The notes under the pieces were generated by a model that was not told the origin of the DNA, did not search any database, and saw only the letters and a program-made list of their open reading frames with translations. Both the position numbers and the translations under genes were made by a program. Shown here piece by piece: positions 44,954-53,288 of a stretch of 64,000 nucleotides of DNA (position 1 is its first letter; every line of letters begins with the position of its first letter). Origin of the DNA: a bacterium (GTDB lineage: Bacteria > Elusimicrobiota > Elusimicrobia > UBA1565 > UBA9628); NCBI GenBank assembly GCA_021822495.1, contig JAKAQO010000001.1, positions 62,001-126,000 on the forward strand, written 5' to 3'.

Positions 44954-46518
44954 GCGATTATCTTCCGCTGGCAAGAAAGTTCAGGCCCCGCAACTTCGAT
45001 GAGGTCATCGGCCAGGAAACGATCTCAAGAACCCTTAAAAACGCCCTCAAAGCCGGAAAAATTTATCCCGCTTATCTTTTCACCGGCCCCCGCGGAATTG
45101 GGAAAACCACGACGGCAAGAATTCTCGCAAAATCCCTGAACTGTTCAACGGGCCTTTCTCCCGAGCCCTGCCTTAAATGCGACTCCTGCGTTGAAATCGC
45201 GCGCTCGGGCTCCTTGGATGTTCTTGAAATGGACGCCGCCTCCAACACCGGGGTTGATAACGTTCGGGAAGCGATTATCGAAACCATCAGTCTCGTCCCC
45301 CATCGGGACCGCTATAAAGTTTTCATTATTGACGAAGCCCACATGCTTTCAACCGCCGCGTTCAACGCGCTTCTTAAGACGCTTGAAGAACCGCCGCCCA
45401 GAGTGGTTTTTATCTTGGCGACGACCGAGGTCTCCAAAATTCCGCCGACGATTGTCTCTCGATGTCAGCGTTTCCGCTTTCGCCCTTTATCCATTGAAAT
45501 CTTGACTCAACATTTGGCTTCAATCGCTGAGCAGGAAAAAATCGAAGCGGACCAACAAGCCCTTTTTCTTTTAGCCCAGGCTTCCGAAGGCGCGGCCAGA
45601 GACGCCATCAGCCTTCTTGATCAATGTCGTTCCGCAAACGCCGGGCCTCTCACCGAGACCTCCGTCAGAAATTTACTCGGATTTTCGCCGAAAGAAACAA
45701 TTGAAAATTTCGCCCAAGCCCTCATTGAAAAAAATAAAGAGAATTTAGCGCATCTCATCTTTCAAGCGGAAGAAGAAGGGCTTGACCCCGCTCAGATCGT
45801 CAAAGACCTCCGCGCTTTTTTTCACGAAATTTATCGGAGTTTCTATCAACCTAAAATCACTCTTAAAGACCCGGTGGAAAACCTTAAGAAAAAAATAAGC
45901 CAAGCAGCCTTAACCTTTATTCTCAAACGCCTTAACGCCGTGATGGAAGACTTGCGCTTCAGCGATTCCCCTTTTCTGAGTCTTGAGCTGGGACTTGTGG
46001 GAACCTTGGAAGCGGCTACGGATTTATCAGAATGGGTCAAACGCCTGGAAGCCTTGGAGTCGAGAATCTCCCAAGGAAAAACTTCCCCGCCAAGCTCGTC
46101 AGCGCCCGCAAAAATATTGGAAGAGTCGGACTCCTTGGAACCTTTAGACGAAGCTCCGCTTGAAGAATCCTCTCTTTCGAAACCCGCCGGCAAAACCGCC
46201 CATCCCGAGCTTTGGACTCAATTTCTCGCTTCTCTTGAATCCGACAAACCAGCTCTCTCAGCCGCTTTGGCCAAGGCTGAAGTATCCAAAGACTCTCCCA
46301 AAAGTTGGCGTCTTATCTTCGCTCAATCTTTTGACGCTTCACAAGCGAAGAAGAATCTAGCTTTTATTCAGGAAACCCTGGGCAAAATGACGGGAAACCC
46401 CGTTTCCATTGAAATCGTGGAAAAAGTCCCCGCGCGCCCGTCTCCCGATCAGGATGCTGCCGCTGAATCTTTGACGAAAGCTCAACAAATTTTCGGCGGA
46501 CGAGTGCTCAAGAAATGA
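44950..46518 (+). CDS. dnaX: DNA polymerase III subunits gamma/tau
   Basis: A 522-residue clamp-loader ATPase. YLPLARKFRPRNFDEVIGQE opens the protein. Walker A is GPRGIGKTTTAR (about residues 46-57). Zinc cysteines lie in the CSTGLSPEPCLKCDSC region. Walker B is FIIDEAHMLS, and the SRC motif with Arg finger is IVSRCQRFRF. Domain III lies at about 225-360, followed by a low-complexity linker and a C-terminal tau-like domain. I saw no obvious slippery A-run for a programmed frameshift. The ATG overlaps the doxX-like stop, and its own stop overlaps the recR start (ATGA). Confidence 0.95.
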   Translation: MSDYLPLARKFRPRNFDEVIGQETISRTLKNALKAGKIYPAYLFTGPRGIGKTTTARILAKSLNCSTGLSPEPCLKCDSCVEIARSGSLDVLEMDAASNTGVDNVREAIIETISLVPHRDRYKVFIIDEAHMLSTAAFNALLKTLEEPPPRVVFILATTEVSKIPPTIVSRCQRFRFRPLSIEILTQHLASIAEQEKIEADQQALFLLAQASEGAARDAISLLDQCRSANAGPLTETSVRNLLGFSPKETIENFAQALIEKNKENLAHLIFQAEEEGLDPAQIVKDLRAFFHEIYRSFYQPKITLKDPVENLKKKISQAALTFILKRLNAVMEDLRFSDSPFLSLELGLVGTLEAATDLSEWVKRLEALESRISQGKTSPPSSSAPAKILEESDSLEPLDEAPLEESSLSKPAGKTAHPELWTQFLASLESDKPALSAALAKAEVSKDSPKSWRLIFAQSFDASQAKKNLAFIQETLGKMTGNPVSIEIVEKVPARPSPDQDAAAESLTKAQQIFGGRVLKK

Positions 46519-47117
46519 AATCTTTCCAAAAGCTTATCTCTTCCTTAAAACGCCTGCCGGGCATCGGCCCCAAGCAGGCGGAACGCATGGCTCTTTTTCT
46601 TTTGCGCTCGCCTCAAAATGAAGCCGAGGGTTTAATTTCCGCCATTCGAGAAGCGAAAAGCGCGATGCGCCTTTGCCGAAAATGCCTGGATTTTACGGAA
46701 GAAGAGCTTTGCCGCATTTGCGCGGATAAGGACCGGGATTCCGCGATTGTCTGCGTGGTCGAGGAGCCCCAGGACGTGGTCGCCTTTGAACGCGCCCGGA
46801 GTTACCGCGGACTTTATCATGTCCTTCACGGAGCGTTGTCCCCTTTGGACGGAAAATTTCCCCAGCATTTAAAAATAGAAGAGCTTCTTTCCCGAGCCAA
46901 GGCTTTTTCTCCGGGAAGCGGAGAAATTATTTTGGCCACCGATCCGGACACCGAGGGAGAAGCGACCGCCCTTTATCTGACCCGGCTTTTAAAAGACTTT
47001 CCCGTCAGAATCACCCGCATCGCCCACGGCGTTCCTTTAGGGGGAGATCTGGACTATTTAGATGAAAGAACGCTTTCAGAAGCGCTCACTCGAAGACAAG
47101 AAGTCTCACAAGGATAA
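46515..47117 (+). CDS. recR: Recombination protein RecR
   Basis: A 200-residue member of the RecFOR pathway, which loads RecA at gaps. The HhH motif is LKRLPGIGPKQAERMALFLL, the zinc finger CRKCLDFTEEELCRIC, and the Toprim domain carries VVEEPQDVVAFE and LATDPDTEGEATALYL. Length is standard. The ATG overlaps the dnaX stop by 4 nt. The ybaB/ebfC gene that often lies between dnaX and recR is missing. Confidence 0.96.
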   Translation: MKSFQKLISSLKRLPGIGPKQAERMALFLLRSPQNEAEGLISAIREAKSAMRLCRKCLDFTEEELCRICADKDRDSAIVCVVEEPQDVVAFERARSYRGLYHVLHGALSPLDGKFPQHLKIEELLSRAKAFSPGSGEIILATDPDTEGEATALYLTRLLKDFPVRITRIAHGVPLGGDLDYLDERTLSEALTRRQEVSQG

Positions 47118-47120
47118 AAC

Positions 47121-48143
47121 ATGAAATACGAAAATATACTTCAAACCGTCGGGAACACGCCCTTGGTTCGCCTCAACCGGATGACCAAAGACCTCAAGGC
47201 CGCCGTTTACGCCAAATGCGAATTTTTTAACCCGGGAGGATCGGTCAAAGACCGCATCGGAATCTCGATGATTGAAGACGCCGAAAGACGCGGCGTTTTA
47301 AAGCCCGGCGGCACCATTATTGAGGGAACCTCCGGAAATACCGGAATTGGGCTAGCACTGGCCGCCTCGATTAAAGGATACAAGCTCATTTTTACCATTA
47401 CCGACAAACAGTCCAAGGAAAAAATTAATCTTCTCAAAGCTCTTGGCGCGGAAGTCATCGTCTGCCCAACTGCGGTTGAACCTGACGATCCTCAAAGTTT
47501 TTATTCCGTCGCGGAAAGACTTTCCAAGGAAATCCCCAATTCCTTTTATCCAAACCAATACTTCAACCCCGAGAACCCAAAAACTCACTACCGCACCACG
47601 GGCCCGGAAATCTGGAAAGACACGGAAGGGAAAGTGACCCATTTCGTCGCCGGAATGGGAACCGGAGGCACCATTAGCGGAACTGGGCGCTATTTAAAGG
47701 ACCAAAACCCCAAAGTCAAAGTCGTCGGCGCGGACCCCATCGGCTCCATTTACTACGAAAAAATTAAATTCGACCGGAAGGGCGAAGCCAAACCCTACGT
47801 CATTGAAGGAATCGGGGAAGACATGTTTCCCGCGACGATGGATTTAAAACTCCCCGATGACGTGATCCAGGTCACTGACAAAGACGCTTTCCTGGCGACC
47901 CGAAGGCTTGCCGCCGAAGAAGGAATTTTCGCGGGAGGTTCTTCCGGAGCCGCGGTCTGGGCCGCCTTGGAGTTGGCCAAAAAACTCACCGAAAAAGACC
48001 TCGTCGTGGTTTTGCTGCCGGACACCGGTATGAGATACCTCTCCAAAATTTATAACGACGACTGGATGGAGGAAAAAGAATATATGGGGCGCGAGCCAAA
48101 AACAAAAAAATCCGCTCCCAAAAAAGCGCCCGTCGCGCGTTAG
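47121..48143 (+). CDS. cysK: Cysteine synthase (O-acetylserine sulfhydrylase)
   Basis: A 340-residue fold-type II PLP enzyme making cysteine from O-acetylserine and sulfide. PLP lysine K43 lies in NPGGSVKDRIG. The substrate loop is EGTSGNTGIGLAL, the phosphate-binding loop AGMGTGGTISGTGRYL, and the C-terminal Ser region AGGSSGAAVWAA. A C-terminal extension of about 25 residues ending in KTKKSAPKKAPVAR is not part of the family core. It follows recR by 3 nt. A cystathionine beta-synthase-like activity cannot be excluded from sequence. Confidence 0.9.
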   Translation: MKYENILQTVGNTPLVRLNRMTKDLKAAVYAKCEFFNPGGSVKDRIGISMIEDAERRGVLKPGGTIIEGTSGNTGIGLALAASIKGYKLIFTITDKQSKEKINLLKALGAEVIVCPTAVEPDDPQSFYSVAERLSKEIPNSFYPNQYFNPENPKTHYRTTGPEIWKDTEGKVTHFVAGMGTGGTISGTGRYLKDQNPKVKVVGADPIGSIYYEKIKFDRKGEAKPYVIEGIGEDMFPATMDLKLPDDVIQVTDKDAFLATRRLAAEEGIFAGGSSGAAVWAALELAKKLTEKDLVVVLLPDTGMRYLSKIYNDDWMEEKEYMGREPKTKKSAPKKAPVAR

Positions 48144-48152
48144 GAGTTTTTA

Positions 48153-49187
48153 ATGAAGGCCGTCGTTCTCGAAAACTTCGGAGGTCCCGAAAACCTTAAA
48201 TGGACGGAACTTCCCAAGCCCGCGCCCAAGGAAGGCGAGGTCTTGGTGCGCGTGCGCTTTTGCGCCCTCAATCATCTCGATCTCTGGATTCGGGAAGGAA
48301 TTCCTTCCTACAAAATCAAATTGCCGCATATCCCAGGCTCCGATGTTTCCGGGGAAATCGCCGAACTGGGGCCAGGGGTTTCCTCGCTGAATGTGGGAGA
48401 CCGCGTCGCCGTCTCTCCCGGACGTTCCTGCGGCGCTTGCGATTTTTGCGTCGCCGGTCAAGACAGTTATTGCCCAGATTACGGCATCATCGGAGCCCAA
48501 GGCGGGCCGGGCGGATACGCGGAATATCTTTGCGTTCCCGAAAGATACGTCTTGCCGCTTTCAAACTCCGTCAGTTTTGAAGAAGGCGCGGCCTACCCGC
48601 TGACTTTCTTGACCGCCTGGCATATGTTGATGGGTCTGGGACATCTGCGTCCCCATCAAACCGTTCTTGTCATGGGCGCGGGAAGCGGAGTAGCCACCGC
48701 CGCCATTCAAATCGCAAAACTCCACCAGGCCTTTGTCATCGCCGTCTCCCGCTCCGAGGAAAAACTAGAAAAAGCAAAAGCCCTTAAGGCCGATGCCGTC
48801 ATTCACTCTCCCCCGCAAGACATTGCCCGGCAGGTCATTAAAATCACGGGCGGGAAAATGGTCGATCTAGTCTTTGAACACATTGGCCCGGCTGTTTTTG
48901 AAGCCGCGATTAAAAGCCTCTCTTTTGGCGGGAAACTCATCACCTGCGGCTCCACTAGCGGCCCGAATGTTCAACTCGATATGCGCTACCTCTTTAGCCG
49001 TCAACTTCAAATTCTAGGAGCGAAGATGGGAAATCTCTCCGAGATGCGCGAAGTGACAAAGCTCATTAACCTGGGTCAATTACGACCGATTATAGACAAG
49101 ACTTTCCCGCTCAAAGACGCGGCCAAAGCCCACCAGTATCTGGCGGAACAAAATCAATTTGGGAAGGTGCTTCTTGAAGTGGCTTGA
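48153..49187 (+). CDS. Zinc-type medium-chain dehydrogenase
   Basis: A 344-residue MDR-superfamily oxidoreductase. The N-terminal GroES-like domain has FCALNHLDLWIREGIP and PHIPGSDVSGEIAELG. The structural zinc loop has four cysteines (SCGACDFCVAGQDSYC). The Rossmann domain has VMGAGSGVATAAIQIAKL, with GSGVA rather than the usual GxGxxG. It resembles the ALNHLDLW group of alcohol dehydrogenase/quinone oxidoreductase-like enzymes; substrate unknown. A TAGGAG precedes ATG 48153 by 8 nt. The end overlaps the glycosyltransferase gene by 14 bp. Confidence 0.87.
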   Translation: MKAVVLENFGGPENLKWTELPKPAPKEGEVLVRVRFCALNHLDLWIREGIPSYKIKLPHIPGSDVSGEIAELGPGVSSLNVGDRVAVSPGRSCGACDFCVAGQDSYCPDYGIIGAQGGPGGYAEYLCVPERYVLPLSNSVSFEEGAAYPLTFLTAWHMLMGLGHLRPHQTVLVMGAGSGVATAAIQIAKLHQAFVIAVSRSEEKLEKAKALKADAVIHSPPQDIARQVIKITGGKMVDLVFEHIGPAVFEAAIKSLSFGGKLITCGSTSGPNVQLDMRYLFSRQLQILGAKMGNLSEMREVTKLINLGQLRPIIDKTFPLKDAAKAHQYLAEQNQFGKVLLEVA

Positions 49188-50880
49188 AAATTTCAAACGC
49201 CTCCCCTCGTCTTTTGCCTGGCTATTTTTGCTCACTCTTTCAATGCCCTTCTGGAGCCTTGGGCACCCTTTAATTGAAGTGGATGATGCCCGGTACGCGG
49301 AAGTGCCAAGAGAAATGCTGGTTCTCAACCATTGGGCGACCCCGACCTTGGACTATTTCGATTACGTCGAGAAACCCCCCATGGGCTATTGGCTGGCTAT
49401 CACGAGCTACAAAATTTTTGGAGTCAATGAAGCCGCCGCCCGCCTTCCCACCGCGCTTTTGTCCATTCTGGGAATTTTGCTTCTTATGTGGACCGGTTCG
49501 TGGCTGTTTGATTTTGAAACCGGGTTTTTAGCCGGCATTTTTCTTTCAACGAGTCTTCTCTACTTTTTCCTTTCCCATTACATCACGCCGGATTTGCCGG
49601 TCACGGTTTTTTTACTCGGCTCTTTTTCCCTCATTTTGAGAACTCTTTTCCATCCCGAGGACGCTTCCTGGTCCGTTCCCGGCGCCTGGGCTTTTTCAGC
49701 TCTCGCTTTTCTATCCAAGGGTCTCATTGGTCTTGTTTTCCCCGGAGGCTGGGCCATTCTGTCGGTTTTGGCCATGCCCTCATTAAGAAAAAACTTTTCT
49801 CTTCTCTTTAAAATCCAAGGGATTCTTCTTTTTGCCGCTCTTCTTTTTCCCTGGTTTTGGATCATGGAAAAACATCATCCCGGATTTTTTAAATTTTTCT
49901 TCTGGGACCAACACGTCCTTCGCTTTTTAACCCCTAAATATCACCGCTCAAACCCCTGGTACTTCTTCATTTTGATTTTTCCGCTGGCGGTTTTGCCCTG
50001 GAGCCCGCTAGCTTTAGCCGGCTTATGGAATGGGATCGTGAAGACAAAAGATGAAATTCCGGAAACTTCCCTCGCCATTTGGGTTTTGATGATCACGGCC
50101 TTTTTTTCCATCTCTCACTCCAAACTCATTACTTACATTTTACCCGTGATTCCCCAGGCGTGTCTGCTTGCGGCCAGGGAGTTTAAAAAACCCTTGGCGC
50201 GTTGGGCCAAGAACACGGCCCTCTTTCTTTCCGCTATTTTTATCGCGGCCGCAATCGGCGCTCTTATTTTTTTTCATACGCATTTTGGGACAAAATTCAT
50301 CCCCCCGGGCCTTCCAAGAATCAATCTCAACATCAGTTGCGCCGTCGCGGTTTTACTTCTTTTCGCCGCCGCGCTTTGGAGTTTTGTCTTTGAAAAAGAC
50401 GCACCCTCGGCCGCGACTGCGCCCGCACAAATACTCGGCCCTAAAATCCCTCCCCGGCTTTGGAAGCCTTTTGCCTGCGCATGGCTGGCGGGATTTTTAG
50501 GCCTCTACGCCTTTCAATTTGATTCCGGATTTTTGAGCGCAAAAAATATCGGGGGTTTCATCAATCAGTTCATCAAACCCGGAGATTTAATTTACACCGA
50601 TGGCATCTATCTTCAGGGAATTCCGTTTTATACCCAGCATCCGGTAGACAAGGTGCTCAACTGGACGGGGGAACTGGCCTACGCCAAGAATCTGAAAATT
50701 AATCAAGACCGCTTTGGAGACGATGCGGCCATCAAGGATTTGCCCATTCAAGGAAAGCAAGTTTTTATCGTTCTTCAAAAACGCGATATTCCCCATATCC
50801 TTAAAACGCTTAATGCCAAGAAAATGACCGGAAACAGAATCTACCTATCCGGCCCCTGGGCCTGTATTGATGTATACTAA
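49174..50880 (+). CDS. ArnT/PMT-type lipid-linked glycosyltransferase
   Basis: A 568-residue GT-C enzyme. After the first helix it has the catalytic-loop signature EVDDARYAEVPREML, as in ArnT-like transferases, then FDYVEKPPMGYWLAITSYKI. Eleven to twelve membrane helices and a C-terminal periplasmic domain of about 120 residues follow. Such enzymes move a sugar from an undecaprenyl-phosphate donor onto lipid A, glycan or protein. The acceptor is unknown. I prefer TTG 49174, which has GGAAGG 6 nt upstream; the open frame begins five codons earlier. It overlaps the dehydrogenase by 14 bp. Confidence 0.87.
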   Translation: MKWLENFKRLPSSFAWLFLLTLSMPFWSLGHPLIEVDDARYAEVPREMLVLNHWATPTLDYFDYVEKPPMGYWLAITSYKIFGVNEAAARLPTALLSILGILLLMWTGSWLFDFETGFLAGIFLSTSLLYFFLSHYITPDLPVTVFLLGSFSLILRTLFHPEDASWSVPGAWAFSALAFLSKGLIGLVFPGGWAILSVLAMPSLRKNFSLLFKIQGILLFAALLFPWFWIMEKHHPGFFKFFFWDQHVLRFLTPKYHRSNPWYFFILIFPLAVLPWSPLALAGLWNGIVKTKDEIPETSLAIWVLMITAFFSISHSKLITYILPVIPQACLLAAREFKKPLARWAKNTALFLSAIFIAAAIGALIFFHTHFGTKFIPPGLPRINLNISCAVAVLLLFAAALWSFVFEKDAPSAATAPAQILGPKIPPRLWKPFACAWLAGFLGLYAFQFDSGFLSAKNIGGFINQFIKPGDLIYTDGIYLQGIPFYTQHPVDKVLNWTGELAYAKNLKINQDRFGDDAAIKDLPIQGKQVFIVLQKRDIPHILKTLNAKKMTGNRIYLSGPWACIDVY

Positions 50881-50895
50881 GATTGAGGCCTATCC

Positions 50896-52581
50896 ATGCG
50901 CATCCGTTTTTCTCTCAAAAGCGAAGTCGCCGTCAGCTTTGTTTCCGCGTTTTTAATTTTAAGCATTATCGGCTTTGCCTCGTATGAAAGTCTCTATGGA
51001 TTCATCCAAACCCAAAAATGGGTCACCCACACCCAAGAAGATCTTCATCTTCTCAACCGGCTGTTGTCTGAGATTGAAACCGCAGGAAGCGAACAAAGGC
51101 TTTATATCATCACCGGACAAGAAAAATACATAGACTCCTACTCCGACTACAAACAGCGCGCTCTAAAGACTCTTGAGGAAGTAAACGCCCTCCTGGCTCC
51201 TCCAGACATTGGGCAAAAGCAAATCAGGATGCTTGAGCCTTTCATCATCGAGCGTTTTAAAATCGCCGATATCCTCATTAAAATTCGCAAGAAAGACGGC
51301 CTTGCCGCCGCGCAGAAAATCATAAGGACTGGGCGCACTGACGGCATTACGACCTTAATTAGGAAATATATCGAGATTGTTAAAGACGAACAACAAAAGA
51401 GGCTTGCTGTCCGCATCGCCGCCGCCGGGAAAAGCGCGAAAAAAATGATCTCAGCCATTACGGCCGCGGTTCTAGCCGCGCTCATTTTTCTCTCCCTGGC
51501 GACTTGGATTATTTACCAAGACCTCGATGAGAGGCTACGGCTTGAGGAAGAGCGCGCGCGCTTTTTTAGGCTTTCCATCGATTTATTTTGCGTCGCCAAC
51601 TTTTCCGGGTCTTTCGAACAAATCAATCCCGCCTGGGAAAGAGCCTTGGGATACTCTCCCTCTGAAATCATTTCCCGTCCCGTCATGGATTTTTTCCTTC
51701 CAGAAGACCGGGAAAAAGTTTCCAGTGAGATTGAACGCCTCACCCTGGGTTTTTCTCTCAAGGATTTTGAAGCCCGCATTCTCTGCAAGGACGGCTCTTC
51801 CAAATGGCTGAGATGGAACGCTGTTTCATCCATTCCCGAGAGACTCATCTACGCCTCCGCCCGCGACATCACTGAACAAAAGAAGGTCATCCAAATGAAA
51901 GATGAAGTTATCGCGATGGCAACCCATGAGATGAGAAATCCGCTCACCGCCATTCACGCCTCTCTTTCGGTCTTGGTCGAGGAAATAAAACCGGTCCGAA
52001 CCCCCTCAATTGACAAACTCCTTTCCATCGCCCATCAAAGCAGCGCGCATCTCATCGAACTCGTCAATGATTTCTTGGACATCCAAAAGCTGGAATACGG
52101 GCGCATGGAATTTCACATGAGGACACTCGCCATTGAACCTCTTATAAAAAAAGCCGCGGAGCTAAACTCAGCCTACGCTCAAAAACAGGGCGTAAACATC
52201 CATATTCGCGGCCTCATTCCGCCAGTTGAAACAAGCGTGGATGAAGGACGATTTTTGCAGGTCATGGCGAATTTAATCACCAACGCCGTCAAATATTCCG
52301 CTCAGGGCCAGACCGTGGATATTACCGCCGCCCAATGGGATGATTTTGTCCGCGTTTCCGTCATCGATTCCGGCTCTGGAATTCCAGAAGAATTTCACGA
52401 ACGGGTTTTTCAAAAATTTTCACAGGCCGCCGGCTCAAAACAAGGAACGGGTCTCGGGCTATCCATTTCCAAGGCCATTGTCGAAAAGATGGGCGGAACA
52501 ATCGGCTTTAATACCAAAAAAGGCAAGGGAACCGAATTTTTCTTTGATTTGCCGATTGTTCCAAAGTCCAACCAGCCTTAA
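50896..52581 (+). CDS. CHASE3-PAS membrane histidine kinase
   Basis: A 561-residue sensor. A transmembrane helix at about 14-34 and another at about 182-206 flank a helical CHASE3-like periplasmic domain (LLSEIETAGSEQRLYIITGQ is diagnostic). A PAS domain follows (about 225-335). HisKA has His near residue 345 in MATHEMRNPLTAI. The HATPase has MANLITNAVKYS, VIDSGSGIPEE and GTGLGLSISKAIV. GAGG precedes ATG 50896. No response regulator is adjacent. It ends 6 nt from the convergent lipoprotein's stop. Confidence 0.92.
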   Translation: MRIRFSLKSEVAVSFVSAFLILSIIGFASYESLYGFIQTQKWVTHTQEDLHLLNRLLSEIETAGSEQRLYIITGQEKYIDSYSDYKQRALKTLEEVNALLAPPDIGQKQIRMLEPFIIERFKIADILIKIRKKDGLAAAQKIIRTGRTDGITTLIRKYIEIVKDEQQKRLAVRIAAAGKSAKKMISAITAAVLAALIFLSLATWIIYQDLDERLRLEEERARFFRLSIDLFCVANFSGSFEQINPAWERALGYSPSEIISRPVMDFFLPEDREKVSSEIERLTLGFSLKDFEARILCKDGSSKWLRWNAVSSIPERLIYASARDITEQKKVIQMKDEVIAMATHEMRNPLTAIHASLSVLVEEIKPVRTPSIDKLLSIAHQSSAHLIELVNDFLDIQKLEYGRMEFHMRTLAIEPLIKKAAELNSAYAQKQGVNIHIRGLIPPVETSVDEGRFLQVMANLITNAVKYSAQGQTVDITAAQWDDFVRVSVIDSGSGIPEEFHERVFQKFSQAAGSKQGTGLGLSISKAIVEKMGGTIGFNTKKGKGTEFFFDLPIVPKSNQP

Positions 52582-52587
52582 TAATCC

Positions 52588-53211
52588 TTATTGTTGCGCG
52601 GTCACGGAGAAAGAATTGCCATCGCAGGCGGTGGCAGTGGCAGCATACCCAGTCGCAACTCCGCCTGACATGCCTAATACTAGCGGGATGCTTAGAGAGC
52701 AACTAGAATATGAAATTCCATTCCCCGCGATATTTAGTCCCGGCGAAGTTAAATCAATAGTTCCACTGACATTATCAATTACACCTGAGCTATTCATGCA
52801 GACAATCTCATTGGATCCATTAAATCCTAAATTGAACTGGCCAGAAAAAGTGTAACCGCTAGTCGTACAGCTTGAAAAAGTCATATTCTCAGTGCCGGAA
52901 AAAGCTTCCGCGCTATCGGTCTGTGGATTTGGACATCCAGACGGATCATAAGGCGCGGCTTGAGTTTGAAAACCAAACGAGGCGCAACTACTAAAATTTC
53001 GGGGTTTTAAATGCCCTGCATGAAACCCTTCTGCTCGAACCGCCGCAGGAGTAACCTCAGAAAAGCCCAGAGCGAAATTAGCAATATCTCCGGTTGCCGC
53101 GCTGATTGATCCCGAAGAAGAAGAGCTGGAACTGCTTTTTTTACAAGCTGTAAAAATCGCGGCCAAAGCCAAGAAAACCAGTCCCAAACCCCATTTTTTT
53201 CTTGTGTCCAT
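52588..53211 (-). CDS. Ser-rich, Cys-containing lipoprotein of unknown function
   Basis: A 207-residue protein. The signal peptide ends in lipobox IFTAC, giving lipidation at Cys23, followed by KK and a run of eight serines as a tether. The mature part is Gly/Ser/Thr/Asn-rich and probably all-beta. Seven cysteines in short SSC, SGC or SSCT contexts suggest disulfides. No family is recognised. Its codon choices look more even than the strongly biased genes around it, a visual impression that may point to a different history. GGAG lies about 10 nt before ATG 53211. Confidence 0.75.
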   Translation of the reverse strand: MDTRKKWGLGLVFLALAAIFTACKKSSSSSSSSGSISAATGDIANFALGFSEVTPAAVRAEGFHAGHLKPRNFSSCASFGFQTQAAPYDPSGCPNPQTDSAEAFSGTENMTFSSCTTSGYTFSGQFNLGFNGSNEIVCMNSSGVIDNVSGTIDLTSPGLNIAGNGISYSSCSLSIPLVLGMSGGVATGYAATATACDGNSFSVTAQQ

Positions 53212-53276
53212 TTTTAATAGTCTCCGCCCTTAATCCCTAATATACAATACCTCCCACGCACAACGCGATAATTTTA

Positions 53277-53282
53277 TAAAAT
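53277..53282 (+). promoter_or_regulatory. -10-like hexamer 6 nt before ispG
   Basis: TAAAAT ends 6 nt before the GTG start at 53289. No Shine-Dalgarno is present and no good -35 is seen, so a leaderless message is possible. Confidence 0.3.
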
Positions 53283-53288
53283 AGCTTT

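Noticed and set aside
44560-46600. Sigma-54 (-24/-12) promoters near the rpoN locus and other operons
   Set aside because: I looked for TGGC and TGC at the proper spacing in the gene gaps and found none convincing. The altered RpoN box may mean a different motif.
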